Positions 21,834 to 34,078 of a stretch of 64,000 nucleotides of DNA are shown one piece after another. The notes under the pieces are model-generated. The model saw only the letters and a list, made by a program, of their open reading frames with translations, did no database searches and was not told where the DNA came from. The stretch is from Datisca glomerata (taxonomy: Eukaryota > Streptophyta > Magnoliopsida > Cucurbitales > Datiscaceae): contig QANY01009387.1 of NCBI GenBank assembly GCA_003255025.1, forward strand, positions 1,922,001 to 1,986,000, given 5' to 3'. Numbering within the stretch: the first letter of the stretch is position 1; the number at the start of each line of letters is the position of its first letter. The position numbers and the translations under genes are program-made.

Positions 21834-23600
21834 TTAAAGACTTAGTCACTCAAATACTTCTTAACTTTTACTCAAACTAGTTAAATACACGTCTAATGGA
21901 TATATAAATATATATTAAGATAAAAAATAATAAACATAATACCATACAATACATGAATTTTAGATTTTTATTATAAGTTGTATACCAAAATTTTCAAACA
22001 TTTTGTTAAAGTCAAAATTCATATAAAAAACTTATCGTTTATTGTTTTTAACCATACTTTATTGGGGATATGATTTTATTGTTCTTAGCCATACTTTATT
22101 AGGGATATGAAAATTAATAATGATAAACAATTAAAATAACATAAGAAGTTTTTGGAACAATAAAATGAATGGAATTGAAAAAATATAAAGAAACACCTAT
22201 GGGGCACTGACGTCTTGTTCAAGATAAATCTGGTTCTGAAATAATTAAACCAAAATGTAATTAATTTGATTAAGTATGATAGATATTAGAAAACAAAGCT
22301 GTAAGCAAATACTATAACGATTCACTAAATTAAGTTGTTGGGGGAATCGGTGAGAGATGAAACAAACGTTATAGCTGCAACGGCTCAAATAACGGTTGCG
22401 ACACTTATAAATTAACATATATCCCGCTATAATAGTCATAATGATATCAGAGGTTCAATACGACTTTAAAAATACGTAAATTATAGTAGATGATAATTTT
22501 TATTAAATAATATGTAACAATGACCTTTAATTTATATAGATGTAAAAATGATCCTATTTAAATTTATAAATTTTTTATTTTTATTGAACTTATTATTTTA
22601 CCTTTAATAACTATCTTTTTTTTCAAAAATAAAAAATAAAAACTACGTCCATCTTTTCCATCCTCCACCATATGCGTAATTTGGTTACGTTTTTCAATTT
22701 CCATAAACAGGTAAAAGGTTTCAAGATTTTTCACATTCAACCTTCTATACCAGAATATTTATTAGCAAAGTAATATTGGAGACTCCAAATTGAAGCTAAA
22801 AGGGAATCCATAATTAAGTATTGACTCCGATTTTTTTCTCCTATTCTGGAATCAATATCTCCTCAACGATCTTCCCTGATATACTTCAGTTAAACTCTGT
22901 ATAAAGAGAGGGAATAAACGATTGATGATTGTAAATTATTTGAACTGGCCTTTAATATTTTTTTCCAAGAACGAATTGATTCAGACATTTATCAATTTTT
23001 CTTTTCTTTTAGTCTTAGCCGAGTCCTTTGCTAGAAAGGTAGCCCTGGAAATTTTGAACTTCTCTTCAGATATGTGACTCTGTCTCTTTCTCTTTCTCTC
23101 TCACTCTCAATTGAAATCATCGACATCAGAACAACAATTTGCTCTCCTCCTGATTTCTCTTCAACTCCAAAATTAAAACAAAGAGAAGAAGCTTTAAATT
23201 TTGAGAAGAAACATGATGACTTAAATCAAAGCACAAGAAACTAGGAGAGATTTCGCCCTCAAAATGGCTTTATCCACACCCTTCTTCCCTTTTTATCTTT
23301 TCTCCATCTTCTCTTCTCTCTTTTTATTTGTAATATATTAAATTTATTCTTTATTGTATGTTGAGGTAGGTAAATCTCATAAGTATAAAATTTTGAACAT
23401 ATGGATATATTAATTTTATTTTAATATATTAATTTTATCTTTATTATATGTTGAGGTAAGTAAGTTTCACAAATGTAAAATCTAATTATTAATTATTTAT
23501 GTTTTCTATGTGAATTTTTTCTTCTTGATGTTTGATGTGGGACGTACCATGTCGGTAAGCTCATTCTTAATTTTTTTCAAGTTTATTCTTTTTATTTCAA
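21834..23600. other. AT-rich intergenic DNA
   Basis: No gene recognised. A TC-rich tract lies at 23085-23110. Bases 23331-23400 and about 23421-23485 are diverged direct copies containing TATGTTGAGGTA. This could be decayed sequence of the Mutator transposon whose 3' coding end follows. Confidence 0.4.
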
Positions 23601-23639
23601 ATTTTTGTGTGTTTATTGTTACTTTATTTCTCTTTGAGG

Positions 23640-24045
23640 TATTGTTGGTGGACATTAATATGTTTCAAGTTGTGGATGGTTCTATTCATTATATTGTACA
23701 TTTGCAAGATAAGACTTATACGTGCAAAATGTGAGATTTGGACGAGATATCGTATGACATGCTTGTGGGTGTTTTCTCATAGGTGTGTGAGTCATCACCC
23801 TTATGTTTCTAGTTATTATTTTAAGAATGAACTATTTGTAACATACTCTTTTAATATTAATCCCGTCGGAAATAAATTTGAGTGAAATTTACAATCTGAA
23901 GTGCAAGAATAGCATGTTTGACCACCCATGGTTAGCGTCAACCTGGAAGGCCTAGAAAGAGGAGAATTCATGCTGCTGGTGAGAAGAATCAAGTGAAACG
24001 TGATTTGTGTGGCCATTTTGGTCACAAAAAAGACGTGCAAGAACC
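23640..24045 (+). pseudogene. MuDR-type transposase, C-terminal remnant (SWIM zinc finger and zinc knuckle)
   Basis: Reading across frames, the translation begins FQVVDGSIHYIVHLQDKTYTC, then KM-stop-DLDEISYDMLVGVFSHRC and PYVSSYYFKNELFVTYSFNI. This is the SWIM-finger region of plant MuDR transposases, with the CXC/CXH residues partly lost. About 90 codons later, GRPRKRRIHAAGEKNQVKRD and LCGHFGHKK recall the C-terminal GRPKK...C-x2-C-x3-GH zinc knuckle. In-frame stops and missing metal ligands make it dead. The N-terminal DDE domain was not found upstream. Confidence 0.7.
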
Positions 24046-24109
24046 CTAAAAATTTAGTTGCTAATTCTTCTTATTGAAAATATTTTTTTTCACAATCTTC
24101 TGTATTGTT

Positions 24110-24850
24110 CTGTGTTCTGAAAATAGGAAAACTATCTTAACATACTCTTACTGTCTCTTTTATTTTGAATAAAAAAGGTGTCTAGTTAAATATATATTTT
24201 TTACAGGTCGTAAATATATTTTTAACATGTTAAGTCTCGAGTTGCAGTGTACTATGTGCATATTTGTTACTGCTTTTTGTGATTTTTTCCTTAAAATACA
24301 TTATACATATAGAGTTTACTTGAAATACATATATATATATATATATATATGTCACTGTCTCTTTTATTTTGAATAAAAATATATTTGGTTAAATATATGT
24401 CTACGACTCGTAAATATATTTTTAACGTATTGAGTCTGGAGACGCAATGTACTTTGTGCATATTTTTACTGACTTTTATGTTTTTTTCCTTGAAATACAT
24501 GTAGATTTTATTAAGTTGTAAATAAATTTGATATTTTTTTCGTGATACTTCAACAATGAACATTTTGTTATTTATAAGTCAGCAATTTGGAAACATGTAT
24601 AAAATTGAATTGTTATTCCTTCTTATAGATAATGTTTGTTTTGACAATTTCTATATTGTTCTGAAAATAGGAGAACTATCTGCAACATACTCTTACTGTC
24701 TCTTTTATTTTGAATAAAAATTGAGTCTGTTCACTATATGTTTACGATTTGTAAACATATATTTGTTGCATACTTGTTACTGCATTTTATATTTTTTCCT
24801 TGAAATCGACATAGCTTTTACTAAGCGGTTATTAAATTTGATATTGTTTT
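24110..24850. repeat. Three diverged direct repeats of about 200 bp
   Basis: The phrase CTGTCTCTTTTATTTTGAAT recurs near 24150, 24355 and 24695. Each time it is followed by related sequence (TAAATATAT...TGTGCATATTTGTTACTG...TTTTTTCCTTGAAAT). An (AT)n run lies at about 24330-24350. The origin is unknown; it may be subterminal repeats of the adjacent Mutator remnant. Confidence 0.65.
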
Positions 24851-27766
24851 TGTGATATTTTATCAATGAATATATGTTAATTATATGTCAAAAAATTAAA
24901 AATATATTTTTGACATATGGATTATGGAGTTGAAACATAAAGATACATATAAAGCATGCGGTTAAAACTTTGGAGGAAATCAAGTTGTTAATTTCTAAAA
25001 CAAGAAAAACATTCGAATACGAGTATCTCAAAATCAAAGCTTTAGCAAGTCGTAACAAAGCCATATATTTAATCTCAATCTCCAACAAACAACAATAAAC
25101 AACTAACAACTCATAATCATCTAAAATTAAACCATTACATATCCAAATAAAGTATTAACGAGACATATAGTAAGCATCCTAACTAGATATATTAGTTCTC
25201 AATCTTCAATAATACATCAATGAAGTATTAGTCATCTACCTCAACTAATTCATATCTGACATCCAAATATCCTTCTAAACATTCAAACATATACATCAAA
25301 ATATCCAAAGAGTTATGTAAGTTTTTTAAACTTTCCAAATATATATCAAACATCTTTCAATATAGATCTAGGTATTTCATTGTCTCTTGTGAAAGCTTTA
25401 ACAAATCATATCAAGCCAAATATTAAACCTCAATCTCTAAAAAAATAACAATCAACTACTAACAACTCATAATCATCCAAAATCAAACCACACATATCCA
25501 AATAAGGTTGATACCACAAACGGATTTAAATAGAGAACAATGTGTTGCAAATGCGTCTAGTATGTACGTGGGGATCAACATTGCCCAATCACGCAATGTT
25601 GCAAATAATATCAACTTACTCAAAATAATTTCATTCACGTGCAAGTTCACCATTCAATACCAACAGAATTACATAATAATGTGTTACTAGTTATAACAAT
25701 TATTCCTTTTTAATACGATCAAGCAGTGTAAACATATTATTGACAACATGTTAACTATATGTTTTTTAGTTATATAAACATCTAATGCAACTTACACAAT
25801 TATTGACGAAATAGACATTTAGAATAATGAGAATCAACATTGAGAACCATTATTAAGAAAATTACAGAGCCAATAGTGACAGAATCATCGTTCATAATCA
25901 TTTAATAGAATCATTTTTATATGCCAGAATGTTAATAATAAATTATGACAACATGCTAATAATAAGTCTACCATTTTTATAATTGTATAAGTATCTCATT
26001 TTGTGTTAGTATTGGCTCATGATTTCCTCGAATTCTTCACTTTCAACCTAATAAAACATGGATATTTAGTAATATACATGTAACAATTATACAATTTTAA
26101 TATTATTAAACATGTATTTTAATTCTACTATTTTTACCTCATTGCTTACGGTAACTTCAGTTGTAATATACATATAACACCCAAATGATTCTTTCTCGGA
26201 GTTTAATATTTGAACTGCTGTTTCTTTTGATTTTTTTACCCTTTGCTTTTGAAGAAGTGACATTAATTTGTAATCTCATGCTACATCTTCTTTTCTACGA
26301 TTGGTGTTACTGCTATAGAATTTCAAAGTTTTTAAGGAATCTTACGTAACATAATTTTTTACAGAATGTAAACTTGAAGTTTACATGTCACGTAAGTATA
26401 ATTATTAGGTTTACAACTATTTTTATCAAACTACATTGTGGTTAATATTAAATCTTATATACTTACATTGTCATTTGTTCTCCGTCTTTTATAAGATGAA
26501 GACAGATCTTCTCTTGTTTTCTTTACTTTTCTTGGAAAATTTTCCTCATAACTTTCTTCTTGGTTACTCTTTTAGTTTTCATTACTGCATATTCCAAATG
26601 TCATGCTGTAAACAATAAGCAACAAATTTGTTTAAAACTCAAGGAAAGTCATGAAAAATTGATGTTTACAAGTATAGCTTAAGAGTATTGTCAATATTAT
26701 TTTTACCATTTGTGTAAACATAATGTTTACATCATATACTTCATTAATAGCCAGTAACAAGTAAACCAAAATAGTTTAAAATAGGTAGACAATGATATGA
26801 ATATAAAGATCACTAGTTTTAAACAGATTTATTCTAATTGACATGATTATCACTAGTTTCAAACAGTTCTGGAAAAAAATCAATCACCAATTTTAACTTT
26901 TAGTCAATCGTATTTATTTGTTTATTAGTTGATAATGATATGAAGAAAAATAATATTACTATAGTTACTATCTAATCTTTCCAATGTAGTGAAAATAATT
27001 ATAGTTACTATTTACTCATCTCTATTCTTAGGTATGACCATCATTCATCATGGCTGAAAAAAAATTAGGGTAAAAAAACATAACTCATCTTTCTAGAGCA
27101 TTTTCATCAATTTTGACTCTGTGAATTTAGAAAATTGGAAAGTAATTCCAAATTTTTCATCAAATATGTCTCTATAATTTAAGAAATTAGAAAAGTATAC
27201 CAGAAAAACATATCCTCAATCTTTACATACCATTTTCATTTTTCTTCACCTATTTGTGTGGCAGGTTGAAGATCAAAATTGACCCACACAACAAAAATCT
27301 TAAACTAACACAGAATGCTCATAGATGAATGCAATTTAACTACTAAATAGACAACAATACGCCAAACTTCACAACTAAAGATCCCAGGTACCTAAAAATA
27401 CAAAGAAGAAACATAATTGATGGAAACTGTAAAGGAAACCCTCCTCATTACTAAATTCACAAAGTCATAACCGAGAGGCGACAATGGAGGGGTGTGAGGT
27501 GGTGGTGGAGGGGCGCGAAGCGCTTGACTCGATGTCAGTGGCTATCGGCGGTTATCGGGTTGTAGTTTGCAGGTGGTTTGCCGGTGGAAATCATGTGAGA
27601 GAGATGTAAGAGACAATTAGTTATTGTCTTTTGTTATGCAAAGGGTTAGTTTTAATATTTTTTTATTTTAGTTAGTGGGCTATATTAATGGATGGACCAT
27701 TTTTATAGTTACTATTATTTAGGAATCATTGTATGAGGGCTATCAATGCCAAAAATCCTTAAAAAT
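24851..27766. other. AT-rich, gene-free DNA with a dispersed direct repeat
   Basis: No gene supported. A roughly 110-base direct repeat is present at about 25045-25153 and 25392-25507 (shared phrase CAACTCATAATCATC). Short Lys-rich minus-strand reading near 26460-26610 is too fragmentary to assign. The rest looks like decayed transposon DNA. Confidence 0.4.
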
Positions 27767-27831
27767 ATCTCCTATCACACATTGACTTATAAATAATAAA
27801 ATTATTTATAAGTCAATGTGTGATAGGAGAT
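27767..27831. repeat. Perfect 31-bp inverted repeat with a 3-base loop
   Basis: Bases 27767-27797 (starting ATCTCCTATCACACATTGAC) and 27801-27831 are exact reverse complements, separated only by AAA. Transcribed or single-stranded, this would form a long hairpin. It is not adjacent to any gene. Confidence 0.95.
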
Positions 27832-28238
27832 AAAATTATTAAGTAAAATAAAATTATTAAGTACAAAAAATAGTTACAGTGTATGGTAAGAAAAGACAAA
27901 AAAACAAAATCAAAACATATATATATATATATAAATCTGGTATATTCGTAAATAAAAAGTTTACATCATGTAACTTTTTTGTACCAAATTACACTGCTTA
28001 TATTTCCCAACAAAAAAACACAGCATTGCTTGTCTTTAATGCGCAAACTAGGGGAAGAAATCCAAATTCCCTTTGTTTGATGATAGTACACGTCTTCAGC
28101 AGGTTTTGGGAAGAAGATGACAGCTTTCCCTCTTGTCTCTTCTTTCAAAGCTTTTGGGTGAGTGGAGATTCGGGGGAATATCGACTCTCCAAATTGGAGT
28201 CACGTGCCTGCAGAGTTGTCTGCAATGATTAACTTGTT
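27832..28238. other. Short gene-free stretch
   Basis: No gene. It includes an open stretch on the plus strand from 27879 of no recognisable family. Confidence 0.4.
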
Positions 28239-28386
28239 TAAAATATATAGTTCGGTGACATAATTGATTAACTTGTTTATTTATTGGACTTCTACTTATA
28301 ATTAACATAAAAAGGGTTAAATCCAAATAATAATAACCCTAAAGTTTCAGTGTTGGTTTATTTATGTCACCGAACTATATATTTTA
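28239..28386. repeat. 24-bp perfect inverted repeat pair
   Basis: TAAAATATATAGTTCGGTGACATA at 28239-28262 is exactly inverted at 28363-28386. The right arm lies inside the TIR of the next element and the left arm outside it, so a second, overlapping insertion or a local inversion is possible. Confidence 0.85.
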
Positions 28387-29975
28387 CATCATATACTTTA
28401 ATGTATACAAATTAATCAATTCAACATCTGGAAACTAACACCGTTAAACTTATCGTTAATAATCTAATCATAAGTTTTTTTTTAAAACCAAGACACTTTT
28501 TAAATGCTTTCTCTTATCTTCTTCCTTCCCTCATCTCTCTTGGGAAATTCTCATTGTAGGACACTTGAGATAAAATTTAATGATATTAAGACAATTTGAA
28601 TTGTTTAAAGTATATTAATACTTTTGTTTCTATTGTTCTGTTAGACCATGGTCTAGCGACCTGATACGTGTTCTGTTAAACCATGTTCTAGCAAGTGTTA
28701 ATTTTAACATAAAATTGTTAAACGATGATTTGACATAATATTTTTTGCTAGACCATGTCTAACAAAATATTTTGAGCTAAATTTACTTAAAATGAGAGAG
28801 AGGTCTTTATATCATTAACTCCCCTCCTCAAAGGTCGGAAGCTGAAAATTCTCTCTCTCTTTTACTGCTTCTCTCTCTCTCTCTCTGCTTTTCTATCTCA
28901 TTGTTTCTCTCTTTCTTGATTCTCCCACTCACAGTTTATTCGCTCTTTTGTTTTCCTTTTTTTCTTTAAATTGATTATAACTCTCCACTTCTCTCTCACT
29001 CTATGTTTTTCTCTTTCTATGTTTCTGCTTCTCTCTCTCACTTTCTGCTTCTCACTCTCTAGGAAAGTCCACGAATTTCAGACTTTCATTTTCACTTCAG
29101 TAAAAAAAAGTTATTATATTAATTATAGAATGTCAAACTAGAAAATTTCATCTCACAACTTTCCTCAGCTTTCTTAGCAAAATGAAAAATAACCTCCACC
29201 CAAGAAAATCAAAGTGAAAAGAGAACAAAATAATAAGAGTAGAGATTCAGAATTCAAAATCAATTCAATTTGATAGGGGAGAGGAAAGATTCACACACCA
29301 TTGAAACTTTAATGAGAATATGCAGAAAACACCAGTTTAAATATGGTTCTTTCGATCTTTCCATGCAACAAAATGACGTATTTACAAGAATTTTCAAGAA
29401 AAGAGAAAACGGAAGACGAAACAGATGGAAATATGCATAATAAACCTAAAAATATCAGCCGAATGAATAAAGAAATATTTGCTCGAATTTAAGTTTAAAA
29501 TCTCAATCATTCTAAGAGTTCAATATAGTGAAGAAATGCCAACCTTGAATTTGGAGAATTCTGAGAAACAACAGCGTGACGCTAAGACTCTTGACTCCGC
29601 TGAAGGAAAGTGACTTAGGTATTTAAGTAGAAGAGTGATGACCATAAAGCCCTATGCATATAGAGAGTTGTAATCAATTTAAAGAGAAAGAGGAAAAAAA
29701 GAGTGATAAAACAAAGAGTGGGAGAATCGAAAGAGAGAAACAGTGAGATAGAAGATGTGAGAGAGAGAAGCAGTGAAAGAGAGAATGGGGAAGAGAGAAA
29801 AGAATAGAAAGCATTTAAACAATGTCCATTAGATTATTATTATTAACCGTAAGTTTAACGGTGTTAGCTGTTAAGGGTCGAATTGGCTAATTCTTATACA
29901 TTAAGAGTATATAATGCTAAATTTATTGTTCAGAGTATTGTTAAAACTTTATGGGTATGATTTGCATTTTACCCT
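28313..29975. mobile_element. Long-TIR element of Mutator-like type, 1.66 kb
   Basis: The left end (AGGGTTAAATCCAAATAATA, 28313 on) is inverted at the right end, which reads AGGGTAAAATGCAAATCATA on the minus strand. Homology continues inward about 200 bases, including the ACCGTTAAACTTA block (28440) against TAAGTTTAACGGTGTTAG (29850). Flanking direct repeats are not convincing (5 of 9). No transposase. The interior carries TC-rich tracts and a block at about 29130-29640 that may be captured promoter or UTR sequence. Confidence 0.65.
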
Positions 29976-30999
29976 AAAAAAATTCAGCCGCTTAAGTTAA
30001 GACATTGCTACTATGTTGCATTATAGTGCAGATGATTCCCAGCTCCTATGAGTTGGCTTCGCCATTCGCTTGGCTCTCAAGCCTTCTTTTCTAAGTTGGA
30101 TTTCAACTTTATTTATTTACTTGACTCCTAAGCTGTCTCTTCTCCGGCTTGAAAACTCTAAAATGTAAATGGAGATTTTACGATACAAACCACGAAACAG
30201 ACGATCACGAGAGGAAGAAGATAGCAGCTCCAAAGCTCCAATGGTGATGAATACTAAGGTGTAAGGAAGATGATGAAGCGATGAGGAATATGCACGACGC
30301 AGAGAGAAAATCAAGCTTAAAACAGAATTTTAAAGGAAGCCAAAACGAGATAAACCTCCAAATAGAGCCTTAATGAATGTCTAAAATTATCCATTAAAGC
30401 CCACATCAAAGTTTCAAAAAACATAAGCAAAACACGGAAAGAGATTAAAATAACGCACATACCAAACCAAAATTTGATAAAATCACACCAGAGCTTCAAT
30501 GAAATGCTGAATAATCAAATGACATAAAGATAGCGCCAATACGACGAGGAAGATGATCATCAACTTCAGATAGCGCCGATACGACGCAATGAAATACAGT
30601 GCTAAAGACGAAAAATGAACCATTATGCTGCCCTAAATATAAAGCATGGTTATATAAGTAATTCGAACAAATAAAATCAAAACTTATCTCATCCAGGGGC
30701 CAAATTCGGCCATTTTTGCAAAACAAAATGGTATCTAAATCTGGTGAATTCTGACATTTCCTCGATTGGTTTGGATACCAGTTTTTGGGTCATATTGAGT
30801 ATTTAAATCTCAAAAGTTAGTTTATAAATGAAAACTTCCTTCTTACTTATAAACTAACCACAATCATTTATTGGTGAATTCATTATAATATATGTAATAT
30901 ATGTGAATTTTTGTATTTTCATATTTTGAATTTTATTCCCTAATTGGTCTCATTCTGATATTTTAAAGTCTCGTCCCTGAATCGGTCCTGATAATTATT
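29976..30999. other. Gene-free stretch with small tandem motif
   Basis: No gene recognised. Near 30525-30595 the phrase AGATAGCGCC(A/G)ATACGACG occurs twice. Several short minus-strand ORFs have no family resemblance. Confidence 0.4.
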
Positions 31000-31210
31000 G
31001 TTATATTCATAATATCTTGTTATATTAATATATATTTATAAATCCTGCGACCATATTTTTGGTACCGAATATTTGAAACGAAAATATATGATACTCGCTT
31101 AATACTTGTATCCGAACTTTTTCATACTACGTATTATGACTGAATTTTATCTGAATATTTGACCGTTTAATTTTTTAATTATACATTGTCGAATAATATT
31201 TTCATATTTT
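31000..31210. repeat. Inverted copy of the sequence at 36760-36975
   Basis: The plus strand here matches the minus strand of about 36760-36975 with roughly 80% identity by eye (for example ATATTTTTGGTACCGAAT against ATATTTTTAGTACCGAAT, and the following GATACTCG, GTATCCGAA and TATTTGACCGTTTAAT blocks). The partner lies next to the decayed hAT transposase gene, so this is probably the end of a second element of the same family in the opposite orientation. Confidence 0.75.
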
Positions 31211-32262
31211 TACCATTTTTTAATTAACTAACTATGAACACAAGCCCTTTCCACAACCAATGTTGTTGAGGCTTGTTGGCTAACAATCATGAAAAGAATA
31301 AAAAAACATGATGGAAACTCTTCTATTTGTGTGATCTCTACACATTTCAAATTTATAATATCTAAATTATATCTAAATGGGGTTATAAGGAGAGCAACAT
31401 TATTGAACTACTTTGTCTAACCATATTTCTTTTAATCTCAAATTTAACCTCTAAAGTATCCTTCACCATTCTTCCTTCAAATAAATGGAATTAATTTCTC
31501 ATGTAAATTAGCACATTAAATACATACAACTAATACAACGATACAACATTTACTTATTAAAAAATAAATGGTAAAAACCTCCCTCTCATCATTTGCTTCA
31601 TTCTCCACCTAATAACACAACTACTTTGTCCAACCATATTTCTTCCAATCTCAAACTTATTCTCTAAAATGTACTTCAATATTATTCTCTTAGCTATTTA
31701 TTCATTAAATTTAATACACCTTTCCATTATCTTTGTTAGACGATAGGTGTAAAAAGTTTTATTTTTTTAAATGAGAACGCTAGCTATTATGTATCTATTT
31801 TTTTTCAATCTTACCTTCTTATCCAGTATGATCAAAAGCAAAAAAGTGAATGTTATCAAAACCTTCTGCTGACTAAAGACAAAGAATACAGTTTTTTTTG
31901 TACGATTGGATAAGAAAGGTGCTCAAAATATGGCGATGAAGCGAATAGTCGTGCAAGAATTGTGCAAAGTTGGCGACGTTGAAAAAAGGGGAAACACCGA
32001 ATGCGAATGCGAATGCGATAATAGAAAAGAAACTCTGTCAAAGAAAATTAAGCTAGAGAAGTAATATGACTTTAGTCAATGATGTAGTGAAATTGTTGTC
32101 TTTACGCAACTCATGTTATTTCCATTTTCAATGAAATGTAATAAAATTTGCACTCCTTTTAACAGTTTTCTGCTAACATGATCATCATGTTACCCAACAA
32201 CTGAATCCAACTTCATCAATAGTTACAATCACATACTACGTGAAGTTGAAAGCATATAGATG
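31211..32262. other. Gene-free stretch with a local direct repeat
   Basis: No gene. About 75 bases are repeated at 31407 and 31617 (AACTACTTTGT(C/T)(C/T)AACCATATTTCTT). A GCGAAT minisatellite lies at about 31999-32019. Confidence 0.4.
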
Positions 32263-32450
32263 TAATGCATATGTCGATGATGAAAATTACATCTATTCAC
32301 AAGATGTATAGAGCATACAAGGAAATAATGAACCAATCTTTCGCAGCTAGCTTCGTACATTACTAGCCTCCCGAATTCTGCCATAGCATTTCCTGCATTC
32401 TTAAGATCTGAACTAAGAAATTGTTAACATTAGATAAATAATGTGAACAA
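32263..32450. repeat. Dispersed repeat, copy 1 (partner at 55791-55975)
   Basis: Starts CATATGTCGATGATGAAAAT and stays recognisable for about 185 bases against 55791-55975, ending ATTAGATAAAT. It lies downstream of the orphan RPT6 exon. Confidence 0.8.
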
Positions 32451-32529
32451 TAATTTTACCAGTATTTAGACAGTAAGAATATATTAAAGATGATGAGACA
32501 CATATCCCCCCTTAATGGTTTAACGTCTA

Positions 32530-33310
32530 TGTTTGAAGTCGAAAATCTCAACAGTGATGTAGCGTGTAATCTCCCCTCTGACTGGAGCTCCTTGTAACCT
32601 CAACTGTTGAAGTCGAAGTTCTTAACAATACATATTATTATCTTTCTTGCTAAGTATGACCATCGTCCTGGCATGAGATCTGCAAAATACAAACAAAGAA
32701 CCCGAAGGCAAGGAGAACTGGGGGATGGTTGCCTCGCCTAAGGGCCTCCGATGCCTAAGTTAGTATCCTGGCATTATGTTGATATAGTTTCCTTAGGGGA
32801 AAAATGACATACCTATCTCTTTAGTAGATCGGGTGTATTTGTACCCAAAACCCTGTGGAGAAAGCGTGTCCAGGGAGCATGCAGGGGAAGCTTTCCGGAG
32901 CACGATTACTGCAACAACTGTCCTTGATTGGACAAAAGGAATGTGACCTTTGACATAAAACGATGGGCATTAAATGTTGACATGCCCTCGAAGTGACAGA
33001 CATGGGGGCTATTCTGAGATTGTGATACGACGATTGGACCTATTGGGCGCTCAGGCTTGTAAGAAGGTGCCATCTAGGATGTTATTTTCAGTAGGTAATG
33101 ATGACTTTGATATTCGAGGTTAACCGAGCTCTTTTCACGAATTCCATTTGTGTTGTCTCGCATATGCTCAGGTATGTGCGACCTCAGCTCCTTTGGGGTT
33201 GATTAGCTGAGGTCGATTTTTCTCCTTCGACACTTTCCTCATCGTTGGCTCTCTACTGCGGTGCGATACATATTACCTTATCATTGGTGCTCGGAAAAAT
33301 ACCCATATCA
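32530..33310 (-). mobile_element. Solo LTR of a Tat-type Ty3/gypsy element, 781 bp
   Basis: On the minus strand it starts TGATATGGGTATTTTTCCGA and ends GACTTCAAACA. A perfect 5-base target duplication GTCTA flanks it (32525-32529 and 33311-33315). It shares blocks with the 3' LTR at 46873-47621 (AGGATACTAACTTAGGCATC; the GAGATT...TTCAC/TCAC end), so both belong to one family. A lone LTR is what recombination between the two LTRs of a full element leaves. Confidence 0.9.
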
Positions 33311-33315
33311 GTCTA

Positions 33316-33808
33316 CTTACTATTAGTGTTGTATTTATAAAAGCATGCAGTAGAGTAAACTAAAATGTCAGGAGATATAAATGATTTTCATATGTTAATA
33401 TTGTTATGTTTGGGTCTTGAGGACAGAAAATCGGTAAAAAGGTAAGAGGAACTAGAGAGAAATGGACTAAAAATAATAAAGATCAATCCCGTTATTATTT
33501 TCAAATAGTGATAATGCAATGACTCATATTCTCCTCCTCTTCCTAATTCTCAAAATCTAAACCTAGCTTTAAGGCCAAAATCATTGACATGTAAAGCTGG
33601 GGTAAGTAGAGAGGGATAAATGAACGGAAGATGGAATGATTAGAACTTTTCATGTACAAAGAACTATTGCATAATTCCAGTGATGAAAAGTGTGAAGAGC
33701 TACACGTAGAGATGAGAAGAGATAGATAGACAATGTAACAAATACCAGTCTATTTCACTCTCATTCCTCCAAGAAAAAAAACAAAGGAATACAAAGCATT
33801 AGAATAAG
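33316..33808. other. 3' flank of the orphan RPT6 exon
   Basis: No ORF or repeat recognised. By position it is the former RPT6 3' UTR and downstream DNA. Confidence 0.4.
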
Positions 33809-33949
33809 TTACTTCCAAAGCTTACGCATAGACATGTTCTTTTCATTCTCCTTCTCCATGACCTTAGCAACCAACATTTCAAAATCTTCCTGTGTCACAT
33901 GAACTCTCCTCTCTCTCAGAGTAAACATCCCTACCTCGGTGCACACAGC
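33809..33949 (-). pseudogene. RPT6: Orphan terminal exon of 26S proteasome ATPase RPT6
   Basis: The 141-base minus-strand exon translates to the last 46 residues of RPT6 (regulatory subunit 8): [29 protein letters not shown], ending NMSMRKLWK plus stop. The wild-type plant ending NMSLRKLWK is nearly unchanged. A proper acceptor (GTGGTGCAG) precedes it, so it came by DNA-level duplication and not from mRNA. The C-terminal tail normally docks RPT6 on the proteasome alpha ring. None of the upstream exons (the AAA+ ATPase domain) is found; about 130 bases of intron remain before a hAT-like insertion begins. It is taken as a gene fragment, although the exon itself has no stop or frameshift. Confidence 0.9.
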
Positions 33950-34078
33950 CTGCACCACAAAAACATTGTATGCGCCATAAGAAAACTACTGCATTCTTAT
34001 GAACAAAAATACATAAGGATCAAGTAAGATCTATGGCCTCTAACTTAAACTCTATACTTCAATATAAGAACTCGAAGT

